Assembly (NCBI RefSeq): GCF_910596095.1
Contig: NC_056553.1
Location: 120,001-184,000, forward strand
DNA: 64,000 bases
Direction: 5' to 3'
Source: Thunnus maccoyii
Lineage: Eukaryota > Chordata > Actinopteri > Scombriformes > Scombridae
Within the stretch, counting starts at the first letter, position 1; each line of letters opens with the position of its first letter. Both the position numbers and the translations under genes were made by a program. Of this stretch, positions 36,379-48,300 are shown piece by piece. The notes under the pieces are model-generated. The model was not told the origin of the DNA. It did no database searches and saw only the letters and a program-made list of their open reading frames with translations.

Positions 36379-37173
36379 GTAAGTCCGCTCTCCGCTCTCC
36401 GGCCCCGCGCCCTTTCTCCCCGCACCGCCGCCGCCGTCTCCGCGGGATGGCTGCGCGCTCTCGAGCCGTTCATGGCCGCTCGAGCCTTCTCTCGTTCGTG
36501 TCGCCGCTGCTCGCGTGCCTGCGTGTCGGTCCCGGGGACGGCGGAGCGTAGCAGCCGGCACGCGGCCCCGCGGCCCGCTCACCGGCCGCCCGGTGCCGCT
36601 GCCGGTCCGCGGGTCACTGGCGAGCGCTGGCGGCCGACAGAGAGCAGAGAAACGCCATTTTGTTTCAGCAGGCGGACTGTCCGCCATTTAACACAAACAT
36701 AGTTTCATCTGACGTTAAAGCACCTGCCTCCGGTACACACCGACAGTTACAGTAACGTTACAGCTGCCGGTAAACACGGAAAACACACAAGGCAGCAGGG
36801 GTGCCGTTTATCTACGGTGTTTAATTATCATGTTAGCTACAGGCTAACGTTAGCCTTACAGGTGACCGTCTGAAGGCTCCGGTAAACCGTTATTCTCCCT
36901 GCTGCAGGTTCCGGTCTGATCCCGGTCTGAGGATCTAATCCAGTCGGTAACGTTAGCCCGGGACCCGGAGCCGCTGCGGTCTGAAGAGGACCGGAACTCG
37001 GTGTCGGTTAAGGGTCCGGGCTCAGGTTCACCCCGGACTGTGGAGGTTCACAGATGAACCCGGTCCCGTTGTGTCCGGTGCTGACAGTCGGTCTGCCGTC
37101 TGTCCTCCCGGTGAGAGCATCACGGTGCGTGCACACGCCCTGGCGCGCGTGTCCGCGGTACAAGAGGTACATG

Positions 37174-37210
<37 letters not shown>

Positions 37211-37360
37211 GGGGGGTTAAGATGCTCCACATTCCTCACGTGAACTCTGACGTCTCTTATCTTTCCCTCCTAAACAGGCTGTTACATTTTTTTTGAATTA
37301 TTTCTCATGAAAGTGCGACTTCTTGTCGTAATATTCTGGGTTAGGGTTTCCTGGGATGTC
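36379..37360 (+). other. zbtb14 intron 1, CpG-island shore
   Basis: GC-rich to about 37050, then a (TG)n tract at 37178-37207. No coding exon supported. Confidence 0.6.
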
Positions 37361-37426
37361 AGTGGTTTTCCTGTCAGTGGTTTTCCTGTCAGTGGTTTTC
37401 CTGTCAGTGGTTTTCCTGTCAGTGGT
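37358..37426. repeat. Minisatellite CCTGTCAGTGGTTTT
   Basis: Five tandem copies, 15-nt period, in intron 1. Confidence 0.9.
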
Positions 37427-37734
37427 CCTGATACTGGAGGATGAAAACCAGCATCATTATCAGCTTCATGTCAAACAATCATCAGAACCATGAATGAAAC
37501 TGAATATTTATATCCAGTAAGAACAAAACAACACACAGGAGGAAAAACTAAAGACAGGCGTACAGATCACTGGCCCGTCTCAGAAGTTAAAAAACATATT
37601 AATGTTATTTTTCTGTTTGTGTTTTTGTATTTTTAGTTATTAAATTTCCAGTGAAGTTTATTGTTTCAGTGCAGTGATTTAAACATCGTGTCTTGTATTT
37701 GATATTTGAGGGATCATTGCAAAAATTGTGTGTG
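37427..37734. other. Intron 1 spacer
   Basis: No feature supported. Confidence 0.5.
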
Positions 37735-38225
37735 TGTATAAATATATACAGACGGGTGACAAATGAAAAGAAAACCTGGTCCAGGTCTGGATGCTGGACC
37801 CCTGCAGTGAGGGGGTCTGGTCCAGGTCTGAATGCTGGACCCCTGCAGTGAGGGGGTCTGGTCCAGGTCTGAATGCTGGACCCCTACAGTGAGGGGGTCT
37901 GGGGGCTCTGTTATGCTGGCAGGGTTTGGGGAAGGGTCACTGCTAATCAATACAAAGTAGTTGTGAGTGATCAGCTGTATCCTGATGGGAGTGGTCTCTT
38001 CCAGGATGAATCACATGTTACGACCTTCACAGTCACCTGATCTCAACCCAGCTGACGTGTTAGACAGCGCTCTGCATCACCATCATCATCATCACAACAC
38101 CACATGAGGAAGATCTTTATGAACAATGATGTTCATCCTTCTATAAGAGTTCAGAGACTGTAGAATCAATAACAAGGCTGAGGAACAGCACCCTCCTCTG
38201 ACATACATACACATATATAAATATA
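37735..38225. mobile_element. Degenerate Tc1/mariner-like element with internal 43-nt repeat
   Basis: Contains three copies of ggtctggtccaggtctgaat plus ctggacccctgcagtgaggg (37775-37900). Downstream SQSPDLNPADVLDS resembles the SPDLNPIE catalytic block of Tc1/mariner transposases. Confidence 0.45.
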
Positions 38226-38840
38226 TATATATATATACACATATTCATCAATATATCAATGTCAGAATTCTTTTAGTCCCTAATATCAGTGTCAACATCG
38301 GCCCCACTAACCCAGTATCAGTCGGGCTCTAGTTCAGATTAATAATCAAGTAACATTAGTCACTAATTTCACAGCTTGGCTAGAGAGTTGTAATAGAGCT
38401 CCATATCGATTAGAAATAAGATGAAGTTTGTTTTTTTATTGGTACATTTCATTTAATGTTTGTGGAATTAAATTATGAACAGCCGGATTAAAAATCTCAC
38501 ATTCTTGTTCACAGAGTTATTTTGTTTAGAGTATTTCACATTGCGACCAGATAGAAAGTTTACATACATGAAAACATAAGTGAAAATAGCTTGATTGTTT
38601 AGACTACAGAATTCAGAAGAATAATAAATATTCAGTTTTAAGCTTTGCAGGATATACTCTATGTAAAAGTTTAAATGAGTCCTCTTTCATTTTATTGTTA
38701 AAACAATATTTGTCTAATATTCTCAGTGACTTTTTTATTTTGATTGAATTCTCTGGCACTTTATTACCTCCTTTATATGTTACTGTTTTCAGTAAAGTTG
38801 AGGGGAAAAGTACTGAATAAGATATGATGAAACGGTGATT
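38226..38840. other. Intron 1 spacer, AT-rich
   Basis: No feature supported. Confidence 0.5.
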
Positions 38841-38844
38841 AGAG

Positions 38845-40670
38845 AGGGGAATTATTAAGATTTTATTGATACCAAAGCCATTATCGGCTTATTGGTCCAA
38901 TTCTTTATCAGTTCCCTTATCGATTGCTGATCAATTTTCTGTGTGGAAAAAAGGAGGCCTACACAGCGTTTCATGCCTTGCATGCTGATGATTATATGAA
39001 ACATAACTGGTAGATAAGATAAATGGTCCACAAACAAAAGTTAATTGTGTTAATTAATGAATGAATTAATGTGAAAGCATCTTACAGTCTCCTGCCTGTA
39101 TGAGAATAACAAACTGAGGGGAGGAGGAGGCGGTGAACTGCTCCTCTGTGTTATTAACATCATGTCTCCAGCAGTGAGCAGCCTCTCTGCTCCGCTGTGT
39201 TATTAACATCATGTCTCCAGCAGTGAGCAGCCTCTCTGCTCCTCTGTGTTATTAACGTCATGTCTCCAGCAGTGAGCAGCCTCTCTGCTCCTCTGTGTTA
39301 TTAACATCATGTCTCCAGCAGTGAGCAGCCTCTCTGCTCTGCTGTGTTATTAACATCATGTCTCCAGCAGTGAGCAGCCTCTCTGCTCCTCTGTGTTAAC
39401 ATCATGTCTCCAGCAGTGAGCAGCCTCTCTGCTCCTCTGTGTTATTAACATCATGTCTCCAGCAGTGAGCAGCCTCTCTGCTCCTCTGTGTTATTAACAT
39501 CATGTCTCCAGCAGTGAGCAGCCTCTCTGCTCCTCTGTGTTATTAACATCATGTCTCCAGCAGTGAGCAGCCTCTCTGCTCTGCTGTGTTAGTAACATCA
39601 TGTCTCCAGCAGTGAGCAGCCTCTCTGCTCCGCTGTGTTATTAACATCATGTCTCCAGCAGTGAGCAGCCTCTCTGCTCCTCTGTTATTAACATCATGTC
39701 TCCAGCAGTGAGCAGCCTCTCTGCTCTGCTGTGTTATTAACATCATGTCTCCAGCAGTGAGCAGCCTCTCTGCTCCTCTGTGTTATTAACGTCATGTCTC
39801 CAGCAGTGAGCAGCCTCTCTGCTCCGCTGTGTTATTAACATCATGTCTCCAGCAGTGAGCAGCCTCTCTGCTCCTCTGTGTTATTAACGTCATGTCTCCA
39901 GCAGTGAGCAGCCTCTCTGCTCCGCTGTGTTATTAACATCATGTCTCCAGCAGTGAGCAGCCTCTCTGCTCCTCTGTGTTATTAACGTCATGTCTCCAGC
40001 AGTGAGCAGCCTCTCTGCTCTGCTGTGTTATTAACATCATGTCTCCAGCAGTGAGCAGCCTCTCTGCTCCGCTGTGTTATTAACATCATGTCTTCAGCAG
40101 TGAGCAGCCTCTCTGCTGCTCCGTCAGCTCCGGGGAAAAACATCGCTGTCCAACACGCTGAGCGGCCGCAGGGTTTCTGAGGTGAAACAGACTGAGCACC
40201 GAGTTATTTTCTTCTAATTTTCTGTTTTCTTTTCTTTTTCTCACCTCAGAGTCGGTTTAGGTTGTTTAATGCAGCATTGTGCGTTATTCAGCCGGTCTCA
40301 TTTGTCACTGCTGATTGCTGCTCTGCTCTGCTAACGTTAGTCTCTGAGCGATGGCGTAGAAAGTTCACAATATACTTCACGTTCGTCTTGCAAAGGTAAT
40401 TATTTACTCATTAAATCAAGAAATGCTTACAACTGCTGCTTTTGTAAAAGATGAGTTACAAAATAAACAAAGATAACTCTGGCATATGCGCTGTAGACCG
40501 GAGGCTGCACTGACGTCACAGGTGAGTTCCACCTTTTTCGTTACGTCAACATCACGTCTGGGCATCGATATGTGGAACTGATGAGCTCAGAGGCGTACGA
40601 TTCCAATGGACCGGACAATTTGGAACCGGTTTTTAACTGGAACCGGTTCTTGATTCCCTCACAGTGATAC
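38845..40670. mobile_element. hAT-like element carrying an expanded internal minisatellite
   Basis: The left side has gattttattgataccaaag and tcccttatcgattgctgat. The right side has ggaaccggtttttaactgg and ttgattccctcacagtgat. These are the two ends of a teleost hAT-type element, with GGGGAATTATTAAGA facing GAGGGAATCAAGAACC as imperfect inverted repeats. The middle is the 49-nt array. Exact ends uncertain. Confidence 0.5.
39122..40115. repeat. 49-nt minisatellite in zbtb14 intron 1
   Basis: About 20 copies by length. The unit contains tgtgttattaacatcatgtc, then tccagcagtgagcagcctct and ctgctcctc, with single-base and short deletion variants. Confidence 0.96.
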
Positions 40671-41171
40671 TAATAACCTGCAGCTCTTTTTAAGCAAAAG
40701 TAGAAAATCAAATTCAACAATGTGAAGAGTAAAAGATGTGGAAACACTAGAAATCATTTCCATATATAAATATTAAAAATAAGCTTGAAGTAGGTGTGAG
40801 TGATTATATGTGACTGTAGTACAGAGAGAGTATTTCTGCTTTGTAGTTGGATGATGAAGTGATAGAACAAGCGAACAGCTGATGTCTGACCAACATGTTG
40901 TATTTATACTGATGGGAGCTCATTAACAGCAGGGATTATTTTCCTGATAAAAGACAACAGAGGGTTTGGTTTTTATTTCCAGCTGTCTCATGTTATTCTG
41001 AGCTGCAGTGATGAATCAGAGTGTTGAGTATTGACCCTGTCAGCAATCACTTTGGGGATTAATTAATACAGTTAATGCACAATTAAGATGCAGCTAATCA
41101 TGTTCATGAGTTTAGTGTTATAACTATCTCTCTGTTTGTCAGAGGAAACCCAGAGTGGAAGCCTGGAAACA

Positions 41172-41221
<50 letters not shown>

Positions 41222-42173
41222 TTCTCAGTTTAACTCGTCACTTTATTGTAACACAGGACTTGTGTACACGTCAGGATCCTGTAGGAGTGATGACTCTATT
41301 TCCAGTGATCTGATTCGTCAGTGGTAGGACAGCTAACTTGCTCCAGAGCAGGTCAGCTGTTCAGCATAGGTTACCTTGGTGATTCATTTGGTTACCATGG
41401 TGATTTATCCTGGTTACAAGTGAGCCAGCTTTGTGATACCTGAAACCCTGAGTTAAGCCCAAAGTGACGTACTGACCTCACTTCATGGTGCAGATCTCAC
41501 ATCTACTAACTAGTACTGTATGTGTATCAAAGCTGATATATCTGATTAAAAACACGTCAGTGAGTCTCACCGCTGCTCTGGGTCACATGTTCCTTCATCA
41601 TGAAGAGTTTGGTCATGTTTGTTTGTTTAGAAACGGCTCCAAAGACTAATAACAGCATCACGTTTTTAGTCTCCAGAGAGCAGTTCTGTGTAAGACAAAC
41701 GCTACTGAGCATGTGCAGGAACGCTGTTCTGTTTACAGCTTCACCAGTTTGTTGTGCTGCAGATCACAACCTCTGACTTTGTACTGAAGTTGTTGAGAAA
41801 TTAATGATGTAGGCTGAAGAAGAAAAATATATAAAATCACCAGAATGATCCTTTAAAGGGAAAGTTTATGGAAACAGAGACTAAGTTCACAAACTGCCAG
41901 AACATAATGAGTGGAGGTTTTGATCATTAAACGTTGATTGTTCATTATTTTCTGTTAATCCATGAGTAGTTTAATTGAGTAATTATTTTAGCAGCAGCAG
42001 GAGAGAAGACTAAACTGAGCACTGCCATCTCAGCAGGAGGAAGCGCTATCGCCTGGCCTGAGAAATATCACCTCTTATTGTGTTCTCATCTGTTAGATGA
42101 TCTTCCTACAGAGCCTCAGAAAGCCCTGAAACATGATCTATTTTACCTTGACCTGAGTCTTCTCTGTGTTCAG
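40671..42173 (+). other. zbtb14 intron 1, 3' portion
   Basis: Contains (TA)n at 41168-41222. It ends with the pyrimidine-rich acceptor tcttctctgtgttcag directly before the ATG. Confidence 0.7.
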
Positions 42174-42362
42174 ATGGCGGAGACAGTGAAGTACGTGGAC
42201 GACGAACATAAGAGCATCTTCCTGAAGCTGCTGAACGAGCAGCGACTGGAGGGCGAACACTGTGACATCGCTGTGGTGGTCGAAGACGTCAAGTTCCGCG
42301 CTCACCGCTGTGTGCTGGCGGCCTGCTCCAACTACTTCAAAAAACTCTTCAAAAAGCATGAG
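42174..42362 (+). CDS. zbtb14: zbtb14 coding exon 1 (BTB N-half)
   Basis: 189 nt, residues 1-63. The acceptor tgttcag abuts ATG; donor GAG/GTACTG. Confidence 0.96.
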
Positions 42363-45300
42363 GTACTGTCCAAAACTGAGTACTTTAACATGTACTCTCT
42401 AAATACTTAAAAATATACTCTCTGAATACTTGATACTGTTTATGCAGGTGGACAACTCTTCTGTGATCGAGATCGACTTCATCCGTTCAGACATCTTTGA
42501 GGAGGTGTTGAACTACATGTACACCGCCAAGATCTCGGTCAAGAAGAGAGACGTCAACCTGATGATGTCATCAGGACAGATCCTGGGGATCCGCTTCCTG
42601 GATAAACTCTGCTCTCAGGTAACACACACACAGGTAACACACACACAGGTAACACACACACAGGTAACACACACACACAGGTAACACACACACACAGGTA
42701 ACACACACACAGGTAACTAACACACAGGTAACTAATCCAAACACAGGTAACACACACACGGGTAACACACACACACAGGTAACACACACACAGGTAACTA
42801 ACACACAGGTAACACACACACAGGTAACACACACACAGGTAACTAACACACAGGTAACACACACACAGGTAACACACACACAGGTAACTAACACACAGGT
42901 AACTAATCCAAACACAGGTAACACACACATAGGTAACACACACACAGGTAACACACACACAGGTAACACACACACAGGTAACTAACACACAGGTAACACA
43001 CACATAGGTAACACACACATAGGTAACACACACATAGGTAACACACACACAGGTAACACACACACAGGTAACACACACACAGGTAACTAACACACAGGTA
43101 ACACACACATAGGTAACACACACACAGGTAACACACACACAGGTAACTAATCCAAACACAGGTAACTAACACACAGGTAACACACACATAGGTAACACAC
43201 ACATAGGTAACACACACACAGGTAACACACACACAGGTAACACACACACAGGTGACTAATCCAAACACAGATAACACACACACAGGTAACACACACACAG
43301 GTAACACACACACAGGTGACTAATCCAAACACAGATAACACACACACAGGTAACACACACACAGGTAACACACACATAGGTAACTAATCCAAACACAGGT
43401 AACACACACACAGGTAACACACACACAGGTAACACACACACAGGTAACACACACATAGGTAACTAATCCAAACACAGGTAACACACACACAGGTAACTAA
43501 TCCAAACACAGGTAACACACACACAGGTAACACACACACAGGTAACACACACACAGGTAACACACACACAGGTAACACACACACAGGTAACACACACACA
43601 GGTAACTAACACACAGGTGAAGTTTGTGGCGTTCTCCTCAGGTTCAGTCTGAACACACTGATGTTTTACATCACTGTGTGACTTCAGCCTGTTGTTTACC
43701 TGTGTTAGTCAGACAGGTGAAGCTCCTTCTCCTGTGTGATGGTGCGTTCATGTTCCCTCAGAAACGAGACGTGTCATCAGAGGATAAAGAGAAGTTCCCC
43801 TATGACATCGTGAAGATGGCGCTGCCGCCTGAAGCTCAGCTGGCTGCTGACGCTGAGGTACACTGTTCGTTACTGACCAGTTAGTTTATTCTACATCGTT
43901 GTTATTATTATCAATATTACAACTGTGTGTTTGCAGGTGCTCGGTGAGCATGATGACACGCCCACCACTGATGACCTTGTTGAGGCCTCGGCCAATCAGG
44001 AGTTAGATAAGTCTCCCAGTGCGGCGCTGCGTGTCCAGGAAGCCATCCTGAAAGAACTGACCAATGAGGACATACATAAGGTACAAACACTCTCCATGTT
44101 TATCTTTATTATCTAGTTTCATGTTTCTGTCTTTACGTTAATCATCTTAATATTTACATTCTACTTCTACTACATGTTTATCTTTAAACTCTTTATGTTT
44201 AATCTTTCTTTATCGTTAGACTACATCTATTTCTTTACTCTCTTGAATCGTTAATAAAATGCTCCCACTTCATTAGTGTCCAAGTACTAAAACTGGTCCT
44301 CACAAAGCTAGACGTACCAGAGAAGGTAAGCACCAGATGTGACTACACCTGTTTGTCTGCCAGGTGACGTGCTACGACCAGGATGTGGTGACAGAGATGG
44401 AGGCGGAGCCTAAAGAGCTGGGGGCGGAGCACCATGGCACCCAGACGCTGACATTTGCAGACAGTATGGGGGAGGTGAAGGACGAGCAGCCGCCCGGCTG
44501 GTCGACAGCGACGACCGACATGAAGTTTGAGTACCTGCTGTATGGACACCGAGAGCAGCTCGCCTGCCAGGTGTGTGGGAAGACCTTCCTGGATGAGACC
44601 AGACTCAGGTAATCTGATACACCTGGTCAACACACCTGACCTTCACACCTGGTCAACACACCTGACCTTCACACCTGACCTTCATACCTGACCTACACAC
44701 CTGACCTACACACCTGACCTTCACACCTGGTCAACACACCTGACCTACACACCTGACCTACACACCTGACCTACACACCTGACCTACACACCTGACCTTC
44801 ACACCTGAACTACACACCTGACCTACACACTTAACTGTCACACCTGACCTACACACCTGACCTTCATACCTGACCTTCACACCTGACCTACACACCTGAC
44901 CTTCACACCTGACCTACACACCTGACCTTCACACCTGACCTTCACACCTGACCTTCACACCTGACCTTCACACCTGACCTACACACCTGACCTACACACC
45001 TGACCTTCACACTTAACCCGCACACCTGACCTTCACACCTGACCTTCACACCTGGTCTGTGTCTGTCTTTAGGAAACATGAGAAGCTTCATTCAGCAGAG
45101 CGTCCCTTCGCCTGTGAGATCTGCACTAAAGCTTTCACCACCCACGCTCACCTGAAAGGTAGAGAAATCCCACTGCACCTGAACTCAGCTATGTTCACCT
45201 GAGTGCTGATGTCATCAGATACTCCTGTAGATTACTGCTCTCTCTGTAGATAAATGTGCTTTCACTGACATAAAGTGTTTGACTCCGCCCTCACCTGTGT

Positions 45301-48300
45301 GTTACAGAACACCTGAAGATTCACACGGGCTTCAAGCCGTACAGGTGTGACGTTTGTGGGAAATCGTTCATTCGAGCTCCAGACCTGAAAAAACACGAAC
45401 GAGTTCACAGCAACGAGCGGCCGTTCGCCTGTCAGATGTGTGAAAAGGTCTGTCTGTCTGCTAACCTGTCTGTCTGCTAGCCTGTCTGTCTGCTAGCCTG
45501 TCTGTCTGCTCACCTGTCTGTCTGCTAGCCTGTCTGTCTGCTCACCTGTCTGTCTGCTCACCTGTCTGTCTGCTAGCCTGTCTGTCTGCTAACCTGTCTG
45601 TCTGCTCATCTGTCTGTCTGCTAACCTGTCTGTCTGCTAACCTGTCTGTCTGCTCGCCTGTCTGTCTGCTCGCCTGTCTGTCTGCTAGCCTGTCTGTCTG
45701 CTAACCTGTCTGTCTGCTCATCTGTCTGTCTGCTCACCTGTCTGTCTGCTCATCTGTCTGTCTGCTCGCCTGTCTGTCTGCTAGCCTGTCTGTCTGCTAA
45801 CCTGTCTGTCTGCTAACCTGTCTGTCTGCTCACCTGTCTGTCTGCTCATCTGTCTGTCTGCTCATCTGTCTGTCTGCTAACCTGTCTGTCTGCTCATCTG
45901 TCTGTCTGCTCACCTGTCTGTCTGCTAACCTGTCTGTCTGCTCATCTGTCTGTCTGCTAACCTGTCTGTCTGCTAACCTGTCTGTCTGCTAACTTGTCTG
46001 TCTGCTAACTTGTCTGTATGCTCACCTGTCTCTCTCACCTGCCTCTCTCTCACCCATCTGTCTCTCACCTGTCTCTCACCTGTCTGTCTCTCACCTGTCT
46101 GTCTCTCACCTGTCTCTCTCACCCGCCTGTCTCTCGCCCGTCTGTCTCTCACCTGTCTGTTTCTCACCTGTCTCACCTGTCTCTCTCACCCGCCTGTCTC
46201 TCGCCCGTCTGTCTCTCACCTGTCTGTTTCTCACCTGCCTCTCTCACCTGCCTCTCTCTCACCTGCCTCTCTCACCTGTCTCTCTCACCTGTCTCTCTCA
46301 CCTGTCTCTCTCACCTGTCTGTCTCTCACCTGCCTCTCTCACCCGCCTGTCTCTCACCTGTCTGTCTCTCACCTGTCTGTCTCTCACCTGTCTCTCTCAC
46401 CTGTCTGTCTCTCACCTGCCTCTCTCTCACCTGTCTGTCTCTCACCTGTCTGTTTCTCACCTGTCTCTCTCACCTGTCTCTCTCACCTGTCTGTCTCTCA
46501 CCTTTCTCTCTCACCTGTCTCTCTCACCTGTCTGTCTCTCACCTGTCTGTCTCTCACCTGCCTCTCTCACCCGCCTGTCTCTCACCTGTCTGTCTCTCAC
46601 CTGTCTGTCTCTCACCTGCCTCTCTCTCACCTGTCTGTCTCTCACCTGTCTGTCTCTCACCTGCCTCTCTCTCACCTGTCTGTCTCTCACCTGTCTGTCT
46701 CTCACCCATCTGTCTCTCACCTGTCTGTCTCTCACCTGCCTGTCTCTCACCAGTCTGTCTCTCACCTGTCTGTCTCTCACCTGTCTGTCTCTCACCTGCC
46801 TCTCTCTCACCTGTCTGTCTCTCACCTGCCTCTCTCTCACCTGTCTGTCTCTCACCTGTCTCTCACCAGTCTGTCTCTCACCTGTCTGTCTCTCACCTGT
46901 CTGTCTCTCACCTGCCTCTCTCTCACCTGTCTGTCTCTCACCTGTCTCTCACCTGTCTGTCTCTCACCTGTCTGTCTCTCACCTGTCTGCAGGCGTTTAA
47001 GCACAAGTCCCACCTGAAGGATCACGAGAGGAGACACAGAGGAGAGAAACCGTTCGTCTGTCCGTCCTGCACGAAGGCCTTCGCCAAGGTCCTGATACTA
47101 CAAATACTACAAATACTACAAATACTACTACTGCTGATACTACAAATACTACTACTACTAATACTACGAATACTACTACTGCTGATATTACTAATACTAC
47201 TCATACTAATACTATGAATACTACTACTGCTGATACTACTAATACTACTACTGATTCTACAAATACTATGTATACTATTGCTGTGAATACTACTACTGCT
47301 GCTATTAATACTACTACTGATACTACTAATACTACTCATACTAATACTATGAGTACTACTGCTGCTGCCACCAATACTACTGCTGCTACTGCAAATAGTA
47401 CCTATACTAATATTATGAATGCTACTACTACTGATACTACATATACTACGAATACTACCACTGCTGATACTACAAATACTACTACTGATACTACTAATAC
47501 TACTACTGATACTACAAATACTATGAATACTACTACTGTGAATACTAATACTACTGCTGCTACTGCAAATCGTACTGATAGTAATACTACGAGTACTCGG
47601 GGTATTCGGGGTTTATCTGCCTCAGGAGGAAACGACGACGACATTTATTAATATAACAAAACGTCTTAATTAAACCTGATAGAGGAGAATAAAACAGAGA
47701 CTAACGAGCCTTTAAAGGAGAAAGAACTGATTGTTTATAATATTTAGACAAACCTGACGTACAAACAATATATTATAGTGAAGTCACAACAACAACTAGA
47801 TAACTGTAAACATTCAGACCACATGGCTTCAAATATAAATTCCATATAACTCTTCATAATATAAAAACAACCAATATGACTCTTTGTCTAATTAAACTAT
47901 CAAAATATAATTTGACTAATATTTAAACAGTTCGACAGCAGTTCATGAAACAACCCGACGCCCGTCCTCTACCTGTACCTGTACCTCTACCTCTACCTGT
48001 ACCTCTACCTCTACCTGTACCTCTACCTGTACCTCTACCTCTACCTGTACCTCTACCTCTACCTGTACCTCTACCTGTACCTCTACCTGTACCTCTACCT
48101 CTACCTGTACCTGTACCTCTACCTCTACCTGTACCTGTACCTCTACCTGTACCTCTACCTGTACCTCTACCTGTACCTCTACCTCTACCTGTACCTCTAC
48201 CTGTACCTCTACCTCTACCTCTACCTGTACCTCTACCTGTACCTCTACCTCTACCTGTACCTCTACCTCTACCTGTACCTGTACCTCTACCTCTACCTGT

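Noticed and set aside
36073..36702. Overlapping Arg/Ala/Pro-rich frames on both strands at the CpG island
   Set aside because: GC-rich sequence lacks stops by composition; the region is the zbtb14 promoter, untranslated exon and intron start.
42619..43617. CRISPR-like array
   Set aside because: Direct repeats without unique spacers in a eukaryotic intron; simple minisatellite.
46010..47217. 399-codon frame containing [19 protein letters not shown] after a Ser/Leu repeat
   Set aside because: Only the zinc-finger part (46993-47088) is real; the rest is read-through of intron 7.
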